Shown: positions 18,481 to 27,739, counted from the first letter of the stretch. The stretch: DNA of 64,000 nt from Paenactinomyces guangxiensis (GCF_016055185.1 NZ_JAECVR010000010.1:62001-126000); one strand, 5' to 3'. Made by a program: numbers and translations. Notes: generated from the sequence alone by a model not told the origin.

Positions 18481-20034
18481 TTAACGTTTTACAATTTTTA
18501 CGGCGTCGGCAATTACATAGCCGGTACCGCCTGTCCACCTTGACACACCGATGACATCATAATCTCCTGCCGCCAGACTAAAGGTTCCAAGGAGGTTCCA
18601 TCTTCCTCCATTTGCCTGCTGATTGGCATAAACCGTTGCAATGGACCCGTCTGATTTTTTGATCAGATAGGGTGCTCTGTCGTTGTATCCGCTGTCTGCC
18701 GGCCACCAGGCATATACATCGTAATTGCCGGAGGACGGAACGTTAATTTTGAACCAGGCAGGATCACTTACCTCTTGTGGAGTGATAAAACGATAATCAC
18801 TGCCGTATTTTTGGCTGCTCCAGGTGCTTGTGCCCCAGTTGCCGCTGGCGGTAAAGCGCCCGGAGGTGCTGTTATCGACAACGATGCCCGGTTGGTCGCC
18901 CCCGCCTCCATTTACCAATGACATATAGTAGGTCCAGTTCCAGTTCGGTCCCGGGTCGGTATGGGTGGCCCCGGGAACTTCGTTGTGCCCGATAATGTGG
19001 CTCCGCGTTTTCGGAATACCGTACTTGTCACAAAGCCAGCGGGTTAAGTTGGCAGATGCCCGGTACATGGCATCGGTATACCACTTCGGATCATTGACAT
19101 ATCCCTCGTGTTCAATCCCGATGCTGTGCTGGTTATAAGTCCAGTTTCCTGCATGCCAGGCAATATCTTTATTTTGTACCATTTGCGTGATCTCGCCGTC
19201 ACTGGAGCGGATAACGTAGTGTGCACTGACGTTGGAAGAAGAGTTTTGGAACCAGCTGATCGCTCCGGCGTAGGAGCCCTGGGTGGTATGAATAATGACA
19301 TAGTCGATGGAGAGACCGTTCGCTTCACGATTAGAAGCCGTATAGTTACTACTGTGTGCCGGAACCCAGCGGGCTCCCGGATAATCGGGAGTTGCCATGG
19401 TGCCGACCGGATCGTCGACATTCTCGTAGTTCCCACGGTTGGGAGTTACCTTCACCGGATCAAGGTAGATGTCTTTTCCATTGATTTCCCGATACGCCCC
19501 CTGGTTGATAATCTTATATACCTCATCTGCATACCATTTAACAGCCAACGGGCTGGTTAACCCACTGTAGGCAGCTACAGTTGTATACCAGTCTCCCAGC
19601 TTTTGCGGAATCTTTCCGTTGTTTTGTTCCCTGGCCAGCGAGGCCAGCACAGCTGCGCCCCCGCGGATGTTTTGCTTTATATCTGTTTTTAATTGTTTTT
19701 CCGGAACACCGATCAGTTGGCTGGCCTTGGAGAGAGATTGGTTTTTCGGGTTGTCGGCCAGGTGCATGACGCCATATCCATTCAGTTGACTTGGTTCACC
19801 TTTGTGGTCTTGCCACCGTGTTTCACCATAACTGACTGCCAGCAAAATTTCCAGCGGTACGTCAAATTCTCTGGCCGCTTGTTTGAAATACTGATAAAGA
19901 GGCCCCGTTTGATAGGTTTTGTCCGGATGCGAATTTGCGTTAGTGGAACTTTCATTGGCCAGCAATGTAGAGGGACTGAGAGAAAAAACCAACAAACAAA
20001 CAATGGACAACCAAACCCAGCGCTTTGCTCGCAC
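18481..20034 (-). CDS. Secreted N-acetylmuramoyl-L-alanine amidase with lysozyme-like and golvesin-like domains
   Basis: The frame is open to 20085, but a -10 box lies there, so translation must begin later. GTG at 20034 (or TTG at 20040) follows GAGGGGG and leads into a signal peptide (RAKRWVWLSIVCLLVFSLSP). Domains in order: residues ~45-160 look lysozyme/transglycosylase-like (EILLAVSYGETRW, NGYGVMHL); ~240-380 an Amidase_2 domain with zinc ligands in VIIHTTQG, GIEHEGY and HTDPGPNW; the last ~130 residues a golvesin/xanthan-lyase-type beta domain (YDVYAWWPADSGYNDRAPY). It should cut peptide stems from peptidoglycan outside the cell. Confidence 0.85.
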   Translation of the reverse strand: MRAKRWVWLSIVCLLVFSLSPSTLLANESSTNANSHPDKTYQTGPLYQYFKQAAREFDVPLEILLAVSYGETRWQDHKGEPSQLNGYGVMHLADNPKNQSLSKASQLIGVPEKQLKTDIKQNIRGGAAVLASLAREQNNGKIPQKLGDWYTTVAAYSGLTSPLAVKWYADEVYKIINQGAYREINGKDIYLDPVKVTPNRGNYENVDDPVGTMATPDYPGARWVPAHSSNYTASNREANGLSIDYVIIHTTQGSYAGAISWFQNSSSNVSAHYVIRSSDGEITQMVQNKDIAWHAGNWTYNQHSIGIEHEGYVNDPKWYTDAMYRASANLTRWLCDKYGIPKTRSHIIGHNEVPGATHTDPGPNWNWTYYMSLVNGGGGDQPGIVVDNSTSGRFTASGNWGTSTWSSQKYGSDYRFITPQEVSDPAWFKINVPSSGNYDVYAWWPADSGYNDRAPYLIKKSDGSIATVYANQQANGGRWNLLGTFSLAAGDYDVIGVSRWTGGTGYVIADAVKIVKR

Positions 20035-20063
20035 AGTCAATTCCCCCTCTTTGGGATTGTCAA

Positions 20064-20091
20064 TTTGAAATATTTCAAACTGCAATTATAT
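20064..20091 (-). promoter_or_regulatory. Promoter with 16-bp palindrome before the amidase
   Basis: On the minus strand a TATAAT box (20086-20091) is followed directly by the perfect palindrome TTTGAAATATTTCAAA (20064-20079), placed at the expected transcription start. It looks like an operator. No regulator is identified. Confidence 0.5.
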
Positions 20092-20482
20092 TATATGATT
20101 TTATATGTATTTGCACAAGAAATTTATTAAAAATTGAATAAAAAATCATTTCGATAATAGGGAAGCAGAATAAAGATATTTAGAGGTGAAAGATAGAGAT
20201 AACAGCAGGAAACAGACAGTAATACAATAAATAGTATATATGAAAGAGCATAAATGAAATGTAAATAATTAACATAATGAAAAAAGATTTTTTGCTGGTA
20301 ATTTGATTATAATGGGAAAAATAAACTTATTTAATCTTATTTTCCTGGGAGGAATACGGGTTTTACATATTGAATATAGTTAGTCCCTGAAAAAAAACAG
20401 GTTAATGATTTAGGCACTTGTTTTACCTGAGGGTGATGGGAAATAAACGGATTCCTATTGAAAATCAAGGAGGATCTCGACG
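20092..20482. other. A/T-rich gap between amidase and an unknown gene
   Basis: About 390 very A/T-rich bases without a supported gene. Near 20399-20436 CAGGT and ACCTG can pair over a ~27-base loop. I see no known regulatory RNA. Confidence 0.4.
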
Positions 20483-20971
20483 ATGAAGATATGTGAAGTG
20501 ATCCCATCTCTCAAATTGCTTAATTTTAATGTAGAAAATGTAGAACCTGAGCGTATGACAAAAGACCAGTTACATATTGTCTTTCAAATTATCGGGAATG
20601 TGCTGGAATCAAACTCGCCGGCAACCCGGGAAGAAAAAGAAGAGTTTGAGCGATATCAAAATAGTTACTTACGAAAGCGGATTGTCCGTTGCTGGCAGAG
20701 AAAGAAAATACGCTTTCCTTTTCAGTATGACGCCGGAACCTGTCGGGATATTTTTGAAGAGATCAAGCCGATGCTGATCAGATATTTTAAAGAGGAATAT
20801 AAAGGAAAAGAATTCCGGATCAATCCTCTCACTTTTCGCGCGTTTCTCTGGAACCAGGAATATCTCTCCAAAAAATTCAACCAAATCCCGGATTGCAGAT
20901 GCTGGGGAGAGATATTAAAAGTGGCGGATCAGCTGAAAGAAAAACAAATGTTAAACCTTCAATCCGATTAG
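20483..20971 (+). CDS. Hypothetical protein, 162 residues
   Basis: A real-looking gene: ATG at 20483 behind a perfect AAGGAGG with 9-base spacing. The protein is cytoplasmic-looking, rich in charged and aromatic residues, with no signal peptide or membrane span. Its middle (YLRKRIVRCWQRKKIRFPF) is strongly basic and its end (CRCWGEILKVADQLKEKQM) helical. I do not recognise the family. It is followed at 100 bases by a thioesterase gene with its own ribosome-binding site. Confidence 0.6.
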   Translation: MKICEVIPSLKLLNFNVENVEPERMTKDQLHIVFQIIGNVLESNSPATREEKEEFERYQNSYLRKRIVRCWQRKKIRFPFQYDAGTCRDIFEEIKPMLIRYFKEEYKGKEFRINPLTFRAFLWNQEYLSKKFNQIPDCRCWGEILKVADQLKEKQMLNLQSD

Positions 20972-21072
20972 CACACAAAAATGATTCCTATTTGCCGGAA
21001 TACCTTTTACGGCAGGGAAAAATCAGATTAAAATAAAAATGAACAAAACATTTTTGGGCAGGAGTACTAAAG

Positions 21073-21468
21073 ATGAAAACCTCAATCCAAATCGAAGTGC
21101 GACCAACAGAAATTGATGTAATGGGGCATGTGAACAATGCCAAGTACCTGGAGTACATGGAATGGAGCAGAGAGGATTGGTACAACAAAGCTGAGCTGCC
21201 ATTTGATGTTTTTACAGAGATGGGAATAGGAACCGTAACTGTAAATATCAATATCAACTATCGGAAAGAGGCGAAGTTGGGGCAGAAGTTGACGATTTCT
21301 ACGGAACCGGTCAGAAAAGGGAGAAGCAGTTTTATATTGAGACATGAGATTGTCAATGAAGATGGGGACCTGGTGGCGGATGCGGAAGTTGTCAGCGTGA
21401 CGATTGATTTAAAGGAAAGAAAATCAGTGCCGATTCCAAACGAATTGGCAAAGCAATTTCCGGGATAA
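21073..21468 (+). CDS. Acyl-CoA thioesterase (4HBT hot-dog fold, YbgC-like)
   Basis: 131 residues, one hot-dog domain. The conserved active-site segment RPTEIDVMGHVNNAKYLEYM fits the 4-hydroxybenzoyl-CoA thioesterase family: the Asp of EIDVMGHVNN is the usual catalytic acid. It presumably hydrolyses an acyl-CoA or acyl-ACP in the cytoplasm. ATG at 21073 with GGAG spacing. Terminator downstream. Confidence 0.87.
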   Translation: MKTSIQIEVRPTEIDVMGHVNNAKYLEYMEWSREDWYNKAELPFDVFTEMGIGTVTVNININYRKEAKLGQKLTISTEPVRKGRSSFILRHEIVNEDGDLVADAEVVSVTIDLKERKSVPIPNELAKQFPG

Positions 21469-21492
21469 CAGGCACCGGATCGGTACATAGTT

Positions 21493-21527
21493 AAAAAGCA
21501 GGGTTATCAAGCTATCCCTGCTTTTTA
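21493..21527 (+). terminator. Terminator of the thioesterase gene
   Basis: AAAAAGCAGGG and CCCTGCTTTTT form an 11-bp A/T-flanked stem between convergent genes; it may work on both strands. Confidence 0.8.
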
Positions 21528-21560
21528 TGTTGGAAAGACAGTAGGCCTTTTACCGTATCA

Positions 21561-21803
21561 TTATTTTGCCGCTTTGCGCATCCCTTTAAGTTCTTCCAAA
21601 ACTCCTTCAATTTCCATCATCGTTAAGCGGCCTTGTTTCTTTTGAATCATTTTGTAGATGTCCAGGATCTCTTCATAATCGCCTAATTGAAAGTCTTCCG
21701 GATTGATAATGGCGGCGTTGACCACTTTAAGGTTTGCTTTGATCCCCTTGATAATAAACTCCAGATTTTCCTGGGTGGCTGTTTCCAGATTCACGGGCTC
21801 CAT
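21561..21803 (-). CDS. yfkK: UPF0435 protein, YfkK type
   Basis: 80 residues, the usual length. ENLEFIIKGIKANLKVVNAA, then INPEDFQLGDYEEILDIYKM and the C-terminal MEIEGVLEELKGMRK match the UPF0435 family (DUF1128) of Bacillales. All-helical, cytoplasmic, function unknown. ATG at 21803 behind AGAGGATGG. Confidence 0.85.
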   Translation of the reverse strand: MEPVNLETATQENLEFIIKGIKANLKVVNAAIINPEDFQLGDYEEILDIYKMIQKKQGRLTMMEIEGVLEELKGMRKAAK

Positions 21804-21962
21804 CCTCTCTTCAACTCTGCGTTCTTCCTTATTGTAACGAAAAACGGGATATAATTAAAATAAAAGGTTTAACTGCAGCGGGGCGGGATCAAACAAGTAT
21901 GGATGGCTGGCCGTGCAAAAAATGGCTTACCACGTATATCAGCGGATTAGAGGGGGAGAGAG

Positions 21963-22370
21963 ATGGCAGAACATACTTATGATTATCCGCAGCTTTATAT
22001 TGATTTTCTGTATTATTTTAACGTGGAACAGGACTATTATGAGTGTCATGAAGTACTTGAAGAGTTATGGCTGGAGGAAGGGAGGGACCGCTTTTATCAG
22101 GGACTGCTGCAAATCGCTGTCGGCCTGTACCACTTTCAAAACGGGAACATCGGCGGGGCGGTGAAGATGATGAAAGCCGCCCATGACAAACTTGCTGAAT
22201 ATCCGGAACCTTTTCGGATGGGGATTGATTTGCAACAGGTAAAAAGAGAGACAGAACATTATTTGAAGCGTCTCGAGCGGTTTTCGGAACATCCGTTTTC
22301 TTTTTATCACTTTAAAATGGAGTTGGCAGATCCTGTCCTGCAAGATTTGGTCAAACAAAGAGCAGATTAA
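21963..22370 (+). CDS. DUF309 family protein
   Basis: 135 residues. The signature YYECHEVLEELWLEEG, followed by FYQGLLQIAVGLYHFQNGN, is that of DUF309 helical proteins (B. subtilis YpuF type). The conserved Glu/His residues suggest metal binding, but no function is established. ATG at 21963 with AGGGGGAGAG just before it. Confidence 0.87.
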   Translation: MAEHTYDYPQLYIDFLYYFNVEQDYYECHEVLEELWLEEGRDRFYQGLLQIAVGLYHFQNGNIGGAVKMMKAAHDKLAEYPEPFRMGIDLQQVKRETEHYLKRLERFSEHPFSFYHFKMELADPVLQDLVKQRAD

Positions 22371-22417
22371 AAATTAATTTATGCACTGAAGTGCGATCAC
22401 ACGCCTGCTAATCAAAA

Positions 22418-22444
22418 CCCCCCGCTTCTGGTTGAAGTAGGGGG
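22418..22444 (-). terminator. Terminator of the DUF218 gene
   Basis: CCCCC and CTTC on one side pair with GAAG and GGGGG on the other around TGGTT; TTTT follows on the minus strand. Confidence 0.65.
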
Positions 22445-22448
22445 AAAT

Positions 22449-23027
22449 TCACTGGTGGAATACTTTTTGCTTGATTAAAGCCAGACATTCCCTCGTTTTG
22501 TGGTAGGGCATAAACAGCACTTGAGAGTGCACAGGGGCAGCTGAGGCCTGAATCCCCGCCTGGCGGGCATAATTTAAGGCCCGATACATGTGATAATCAT
22601 GAGTGACGAGATAGAGCTTTGTCCATTTGTGTTTTTGCAGCACCTCAGCAGTGAATTTAAGGTTTTCTTTGGTGTTGCTGGATCGGTCTTCCAGGATCAG
22701 GTGCCCGGCCGGGACACCGCGGTCCATCAGGTATTTTTTCATCCCTTCCGCCTCAGTGATTCCGTTATCACCGAGGCCGCCCGAAAGAACGATATATTGC
22801 ACCAATCCGTCTTTGTAAAGACTTAATGCCTGATTTAACCTTTCTTGCAGAGCAGGGCTGGGTTGTTGATCCCACAGAGCGGCCCCCAAAACAATGGCTG
22901 CCTGGCGGGGAACGCGGTCCGGTTCCGTATCATCGTAACGTGATACCAGGATCCATAAGTAGCTGAATGGGATCATAACAAGGATAAACAGAACAATTCC
23001 TGTGATCATCCATTTGTTGGCGAACAT
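22449..23027 (-). CDS. YdcF/SanA-like DUF218 membrane protein
   Basis: 192 residues from ATG at 23027 (GGAG nine bases upstream); an upstream extension to 23105 has no membrane logic. One N-terminal span (ITGIVLFILVMIPFSYLWIL) is followed by an extracytoplasmic DUF218 domain: AAIVLGAALWDQQPSPALQE, YIVLSGGLGDNGITEAEGM, EDRSSNTKENLKF, and VTHDYHMYRA. The family (SanA, YdcF, ElyC) is linked to envelope integrity. The precise reaction is unknown. Confidence 0.88.
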   Translation of the reverse strand: MFANKWMITGIVLFILVMIPFSYLWILVSRYDDTEPDRVPRQAAIVLGAALWDQQPSPALQERLNQALSLYKDGLVQYIVLSGGLGDNGITEAEGMKKYLMDRGVPAGHLILEDRSSNTKENLKFTAEVLQKHKWTKLYLVTHDYHMYRALNYARQAGIQASAAPVHSQVLFMPYHKTRECLALIKQKVFHQ

Positions 23028-23086
23028 GTGCCACAACTCCAATGATTGGGAATTTGAGCAAAGTGAATATTGCTTCCTGTTAATGG

Positions 23087-23397
23087 TTATGTCTCCAATT
23101 GACAATCAGACATCGATGGAGGATGGGGATGATAAACAGAGAATTTGCCGTTTTCACGGTTTAGATCAATCACTAACCCATCCATCCAGGCTGCTTCGGC
23201 AGGCAGCCAGACAAAGGGTATCCCCTGTTTGACCTCTGTTTCAAAATGGGGCAGGATTTCTGTCAGCTCCAGGGCAAATGATGGTGGCAACCGGAAGTCA
23301 GGGGAATGACACGCACTGCGAGCGGTTTGGATGATTGTTCTGGCAGGATGAGCAATTTTAGTTTGAGTGCGGCTAATTCACTGAGTTGCAGATTCAT
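23087..23397 (-). pseudogene. HesB/YqkB-like iron-sulfur biosynthesis protein, frameshifted
   Basis: From the ATG at 23397 (GGGGGAAA before it) the frame reads MNLQLSELAALKLKLLILP and PLAVRVIPLTSGC, then goes out of frame. The next frame continues PPSFALELTE, GIPFVWLPAEAAWMDGL and DLNRENGKFSVYHP, the C-terminal half of HesB-like core proteins that lack the CxC tail (YqkB type). One base is missing near 23285-23292. It may be a genuine pseudogene or a sequencing error; the rest is well conserved. Confidence 0.75.
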
Positions 23398-23632
23398 GTT
23401 GGTTTCCCCCGGATTTAGACTGGTCCATTGCCAATATATCAAAAAGGAAAACAAAAGAAAAGGGAGCCGTCTTTGCGGCCTGTCACAATTTTTCGCTGAA
23501 GATGACTGATACAGGGCTCTGTTTGATGCCTGCATCTCCGGACAGGTTCAAGATTTCCCCCGTCTTATAATATACGAGCCACCCGTTTGGTTCATTCATT
23601 TTGGCCAATACTAATAAACAGGGGTGAGTGCG

Positions 23633-23812
23633 TTGAAAAAGACGGGCATGCTTTTTTTATATGGAGGGCTCTTTTTATCTTTGTACGTGGTTCCCCGCCT
23701 GTTATTAACGAGTGTAAGTTTTGGGTGGGGCAGTTTGATCTATTGGATTCTGTTCGTTTTGTCAGCTCTTTTTGTCTCCCGGCAGGAGCATTGGACCACT
23801 CGCCATGTGTAA
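23633..23812 (+). CDS. Small membrane protein, unknown
   Basis: 59 residues from TTG at 23633, six bases after AGGGGTG (GTG at 23624 overlaps that site). Two hydrophobic segments: GMLFLYGGLFLSLYVVPRLL and SLIYWILFVLSALFVS. No family recognised. It lies alone between an MFS gene and the HesB-like remnant. Confidence 0.5.
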   Translation: MKKTGMLFLYGGLFLSLYVVPRLLLTSVSFGWGSLIYWILFVLSALFVSRQEHWTTRHV

Positions 23813-23865
23813 TACAACAAAAAAGCCCGGTGATCGGATTCTTTGTCTGACAGCCGGAGCCGGTT

Positions 23866-25104
23866 TTAAGCCGTTTGTTGAGTTTCCTGGGTCCATTCTT
23901 TCACTTTTTGGTCAGAGGGCAGGAAGAAGGTGAGTAATCCCAGCAAAGGGAGAAACGCCAAAAACTGCATAACGGGAGACAGGCCAAAGAAGTCGATACA
24001 TTTTCCCAGCGCAACGGCTCCGACGGCGCCCATCCCGAAGGCGAGGCCAACGATCAGGCCGGAAACGGTGCCGATCTTTCCCGGAAATAGTTGTTGGGCA
24101 TAGACGACGGTAACGGAGAAACTGGATAACAGAATAAATCCGTTCACTAAACAAATGACATAAGCCCAAAATGGATCTGTATAAGGAAGCAGCAGGGCTA
24201 ACGGCGCAGAGCCCAGCATGGAGAAGCAAATGATATTGCGCATGCCAAACCGGTCTGCCAGCGGGCCGCCAAAAAATGTCCCAATCGCACCTGACAATAA
24301 AAACAGGAAAATATAGATTTGTGATTGTTGCAGCGAGATTTTGTATTGTTCCATGAGATAAAACTGATAATATGTGCTGATTCCGGTAAGATACCAGGTA
24401 CGGGCGAAAACGAGAAAAATGAGCAGGAACATGGCGATGTACAGTGTTTTTTTCAACCGGTCATGACCTGGGGACGAGGTATTTTTCTTTTTCAAAGGGC
24501 GTGAACGGGTAAGCAGGGACTCCTGATACCATCTGGCGATAAATAGTTGAATGAACAGGGCGATTCCCGCCACAAGCGTAAACCAGATCGCTCCAAATTG
24601 GCCGAGTGGAATAAAGATGAAATAAGTCATCAAAGGAGCGAGTGATTGGCCGGCGTTTCCGCCCACTTGGAAAATCGATTGGGCCAGTCCCCTCCGGCTT
24701 CCCGCAGCCATATAGGAAACCCGGGAGGATTCAGGGTGGAAGACGGCGGAGCCTATTCCCACCAGTACCACAGCCAGTAACACAAACAGGTAACTGGGGG
24801 CAAAAGCCAGACAAAGCATTCCCAAACAGGTAGAAGCCATTCCCAGTGGCAAAAGATAGGGAGAAGGACGTTTGTCCGTGTACCATCCAAATACCGGTTG
24901 CAGGATGGAAGCTGTAAAGTTAATGGTAAAACCGATCCATCCAATCTGCGTGTATGTCAAATGCATCGATTTCTTCAATATGGGGAAAATGGCCGGAATC
25001 ACGGATTGGATTGAATCATTAAAAAGATGGACAAGACTGATCAAAAACAAAATGTGATAGACAGTTGGTTTTATATTTACATTTTGTGATGATTGCAATG
25101 GCAT
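23866..25104 (-). CDS. MFS transporter, fosmidomycin-resistance (Fsr) type
   Basis: 412 residues from ATG at 25104, behind GAGGAGAC; the upstream extension to 25155 lacks a ribosome-binding site. Twelve hydrophobic spans. HLFNDSIQSVIPAIFPILKK near the start, GWYTDKRPSPY after span 2, and VGIGSAVFHPESSRVSYMAA are characteristic of the Fsr branch of the major facilitator superfamily. Likely an inner-membrane drug/metabolite exporter. The natural substrate is unknown. Confidence 0.87.
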   Translation of the reverse strand: MPLQSSQNVNIKPTVYHILFLISLVHLFNDSIQSVIPAIFPILKKSMHLTYTQIGWIGFTINFTASILQPVFGWYTDKRPSPYLLPLGMASTCLGMLCLAFAPSYLFVLLAVVLVGIGSAVFHPESSRVSYMAAGSRRGLAQSIFQVGGNAGQSLAPLMTYFIFIPLGQFGAIWFTLVAGIALFIQLFIARWYQESLLTRSRPLKKKNTSSPGHDRLKKTLYIAMFLLIFLVFARTWYLTGISTYYQFYLMEQYKISLQQSQIYIFLFLLSGAIGTFFGGPLADRFGMRNIICFSMLGSAPLALLLPYTDPFWAYVICLVNGFILLSSFSVTVVYAQQLFPGKIGTVSGLIVGLAFGMGAVGAVALGKCIDFFGLSPVMQFLAFLPLLGLLTFFLPSDQKVKEWTQETQQTA

Positions 25105-25320
25105 CAACAAGTCTCCTCTTCGTATTGGGCGTAAACAGAAGATTCTGTTAAACAACGGAATTTTCGGCTACCGAAATTATAAAGCGGTGAAAGGGAATTG
25201 GCAAGAAGAATCTTTAGACGAAGGAGTCAGCAGTGAACCTGGTTTTCACGTGTTTCCCTCCACCATGGACACATGGTAAGATATAAAAGTAGTTTATCGA
25301 AAGAAAGGAGAATAAGGACG

Positions 25321-25842
25321 ATGCCACAAGAACGACATGGAGCGATTACCTTTAAAGGAAACCCGGTGACTCTGCTGGGGCCTGAAATTAAAGTCGGGGA
25401 TCAGGCACCTGATTTTTCTGTGCTGGCGAATGATCTGTCCCCGGTTACCCTGGATGACAGCAAGGGTACTGTCCGCATCATCAGTGTTGTACCCTCTCTG
25501 GATACCGGCGTATGCGATTTGCAAACCCGCCGCTTTAATGAAGAAGCAAGCAAATTGGAAGGAGTAAAAGTTCTTACCATCAGTGTTGACCTTCCGTTTG
25601 CGCAAAAGCGCTGGTGTGGTGCGGCAGGAGTGGAAAACCTGCAAACCCTGTCTGACCATCGCGACTTATCATTCGGCACCGCCTACGGAGTCGTGATTAA
25701 AGAGCTGCGCTTGCTCGCCCGCGCTGTATTTGTGATCAACAAAAATGATAAAGTTGTTTATGTGGAATACGTTTCCGAAGCGACCAACCACCCGGATTAT
25801 GAAGCACCGGTAGTCGCTGCCAAAAAGGCACTGGAAGCTTAA
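25321..25842 (+). CDS. tpx: Thiol peroxidase Tpx (atypical 2-Cys peroxiredoxin)
   Basis: 173 residues from ATG at 25321 (AAAGGAG upstream; an earlier in-frame start at 25273 has none). The peroxidatic Cys lies in [16 protein letters not shown] and the resolving Cys in [17 protein letters not shown], the Tpx arrangement. It reduces hydrogen and alkyl peroxides using thioredoxin. Monocistronic, with a strong terminator. Confidence 0.95.
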   Translation: MPQERHGAITFKGNPVTLLGPEIKVGDQAPDFSVLANDLSPVTLDDSKGTVRIISVVPSLDTGVCDLQTRRFNEEASKLEGVKVLTISVDLPFAQKRWCGAAGVENLQTLSDHRDLSFGTAYGVVIKELRLLARAVFVINKNDKVVYVEYVSEATNHPDYEAPVVAAKKALEA

Positions 25843-25856
25843 TCTTCTACATAAGA

Positions 25857-25890
25857 CAAAAACCCGGTGCCAAGGTGCCGGGTTTTGTTT
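25857..25890 (+). terminator. Terminator of tpx
   Basis: AAAACCCGG and CCGGGTTTTG pair around a short G/C-rich loop, followed by TTTT. Confidence 0.8.
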
Positions 25891-25915
25891 TCCCGTATGT
25901 CAGGAGTGAAGTTCG

Positions 25916-26491
25916 TTGATGACAGGTTTAACTCCGCGTTTATTTGTCGCGGTTCCCCTGCCCGCAGCGCAAAAAAAACTGCTGGACAGTTGGGGCCGGG
26001 AGCGCAAGCGGGAATGGCCGTTTGGCAGGTGGGTGTTCAGAGAAGATTATCATATTACCTTGCAATTTTTGGGGAACTGTTCAGAAGAACAGATCAAAAA
26101 AATGATTCCTGCCTTACACAAACTAGCAGCGGAACAGGCTGTATTTTCCCTTGCTGTCCAAGGGTTGGGAACTTTTGGCAGGCCTGAGCAACCCCGGATC
26201 CTGTGGGCAGGGGTGGGGGGAGAGCTGGAGTTATTGCACCAATTGCAACAACAAGTTGTTCAGAGTTTGGCCCCGATCGGCTTTTTGCCGGATGACCGCC
26301 CGTATCGCCCTCACATTACCCTGGCGAGAAAATACCAAAAAAATCATTTTCCTTTGCAATCATTACAGCAATTACAACTGTGGAAAACAGGTGACACCAC
26401 ATGGAAGGTGAAGGAAATCGTTCTCTATGAAACTCGGCTGGGCCGGCAACCCATGTATCATGCCCTGGAGCGCTTCCCCTTTAAAAAGTAG
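25916..26491 (+). CDS. thpR: RNA 2',3'-cyclic phosphodiesterase
   Basis: 191 residues with the two HxTx motifs of the 2H phosphoesterase superfamily: DYHITLQFLG at ~45 and YRPHITLARK at ~135. RLFVAVPLP at the N-terminus is the LigT/ThpR signature. It opens 2',3'-cyclic phosphate RNA ends. rtcB elsewhere in the window also acts on such ends, but the two genes are 29 kb apart. Stop codon is immediately followed by the convergent symporter gene with no space for a terminator. Confidence 0.92.
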   Translation: MMTGLTPRLFVAVPLPAAQKKLLDSWGRERKREWPFGRWVFREDYHITLQFLGNCSEEQIKKMIPALHKLAAEQAVFSLAVQGLGTFGRPEQPRILWAGVGGELELLHQLQQQVVQSLAPIGFLPDDRPYRPHITLARKYQKNHFPLQSLQQLQLWKTGDTTWKVKEIVLYETRLGRQPMYHALERFPFKK

Positions 26492-27739
26492 TTAGCCGGC
26501 AGCCAATTTTTGTTTCATCCATTCCTTTCCTTTCAGCCAACGGGTTACAATCATGCTGCTAACTGTATCACCAGTGGCATTGACCATGGTGGCCGGCGGG
26601 TCAACCAGTGTGCCAAGGATGGCCAGGATGGGAAGAGCCTCCGGTGGAAATCCATACATGGTGACAATCAACAATTCGCCGATAAACCCACCTCCCGGTA
26701 CACCGGACATGACGGTTCCGCTTAACAGAGCGATCAGAAAGGCTGTGAGGTAAGTATCAAGCCCTGTAAACGGCATGCCAAAGATCCCGAATAAGAAGGA
26801 GATCTTTAAGATGGCACTTAAGCATGAACCATCCATATGAATGGTTGCGCCGATGGGAATCACAATTTCCCGCACTTCCCTGTCGACTCCGATTTTTTGC
26901 GCTGCTGCCAGGTTTGCCGGGATGGTGGCTACACTGCTGCCAGTACCCAGTGCTGTGACGGCAGGAGTAAGGATCTCTTTCCAGAAAGTGCGGATCCCTT
27001 TGTTTCCGCCTGCAATAAAAGCATATAACGTAAAAAAAAGCACGAAATAGATGATAGCTACAGGGTAATAAACGGCTGCAGCACGGGCGTATGAACCGAG
27101 CAATTCCGGTCCGAAGACACCTACTAAATTAGCGAAATAAGCTCCCAATCCAATCGGAGCAATCCACATGAGAATGGAAATAAGTTTCATCATCACTTCC
27201 GCGAGAGCTTCCAAACCTCTGGCGACGGTCTTTCCTTTTTCACCGGCGAGGCTGACGGCCATCCCGAACAGGATAGAGAAAATAATCAGTGGCAGCATAT
27301 TTTTGCGGGACAGCAGGTCGCTGAAATCCGGAACGGTAAAGGTTGATACAATTTGATCTCCTGTTTTCAACGGTTCAGTCTGTTCCGGCTTCGGCAGCTC
27401 AATCTGGACACCTTCTGCCGGGGGAAACAGTTTCACTGCCGAGATCATTAACGAAGAGGAAAGAAAACCGGTAATGATAAAGATAGCGAGCATAATCCCC
27501 AATATTTTGCCCAACGTCTTTAAATTGGCGATATTAGCGACCGCACTGCTGATTGAAATCAGCACAAGGGGAACGACGACGGTAAAAATAAGATTGAGAA
27601 AGATCGTCCCAACCGGTTTCAAAGCTTCTGCTTTCGGGCCTAACATCACACCGACGATACACCCGACGGCAATGGCGGCCAGCAATAAAACAGGGAACCG
27701 GTAATTGCGGAAGTAGCTTATTTTTTTACTGCCTTCCAT
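26492..27739 (-). CDS. Dicarboxylate/glutamate:cation symporter (DAACS)
   Basis: 415 residues from ATG at 27739, eight bases after AAAGGAGG. Multiple membrane spans with the family hairpin and ligand motifs: TALGTGSSVATIPANL (serine-rich loop), GATIHMDGSCLSAILKI, and LSGTVMSGVPGGGF. GltT/GltP/DctP-type proteins import glutamate, aspartate or C4-dicarboxylates with protons or sodium. Which of these is transported cannot be read from sequence. Confidence 0.92.
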   Translation of the reverse strand: MEGSKKISYFRNYRFPVLLLAAIAVGCIVGVMLGPKAEALKPVGTIFLNLIFTVVVPLVLISISSAVANIANLKTLGKILGIMLAIFIITGFLSSSLMISAVKLFPPAEGVQIELPKPEQTEPLKTGDQIVSTFTVPDFSDLLSRKNMLPLIIFSILFGMAVSLAGEKGKTVARGLEALAEVMMKLISILMWIAPIGLGAYFANLVGVFGPELLGSYARAAAVYYPVAIIYFVLFFTLYAFIAGGNKGIRTFWKEILTPAVTALGTGSSVATIPANLAAAQKIGVDREVREIVIPIGATIHMDGSCLSAILKISFLFGIFGMPFTGLDTYLTAFLIALLSGTVMSGVPGGGFIGELLIVTMYGFPPEALPILAILGTLVDPPATMVNATGDTVSSMIVTRWLKGKEWMKQKLAAG

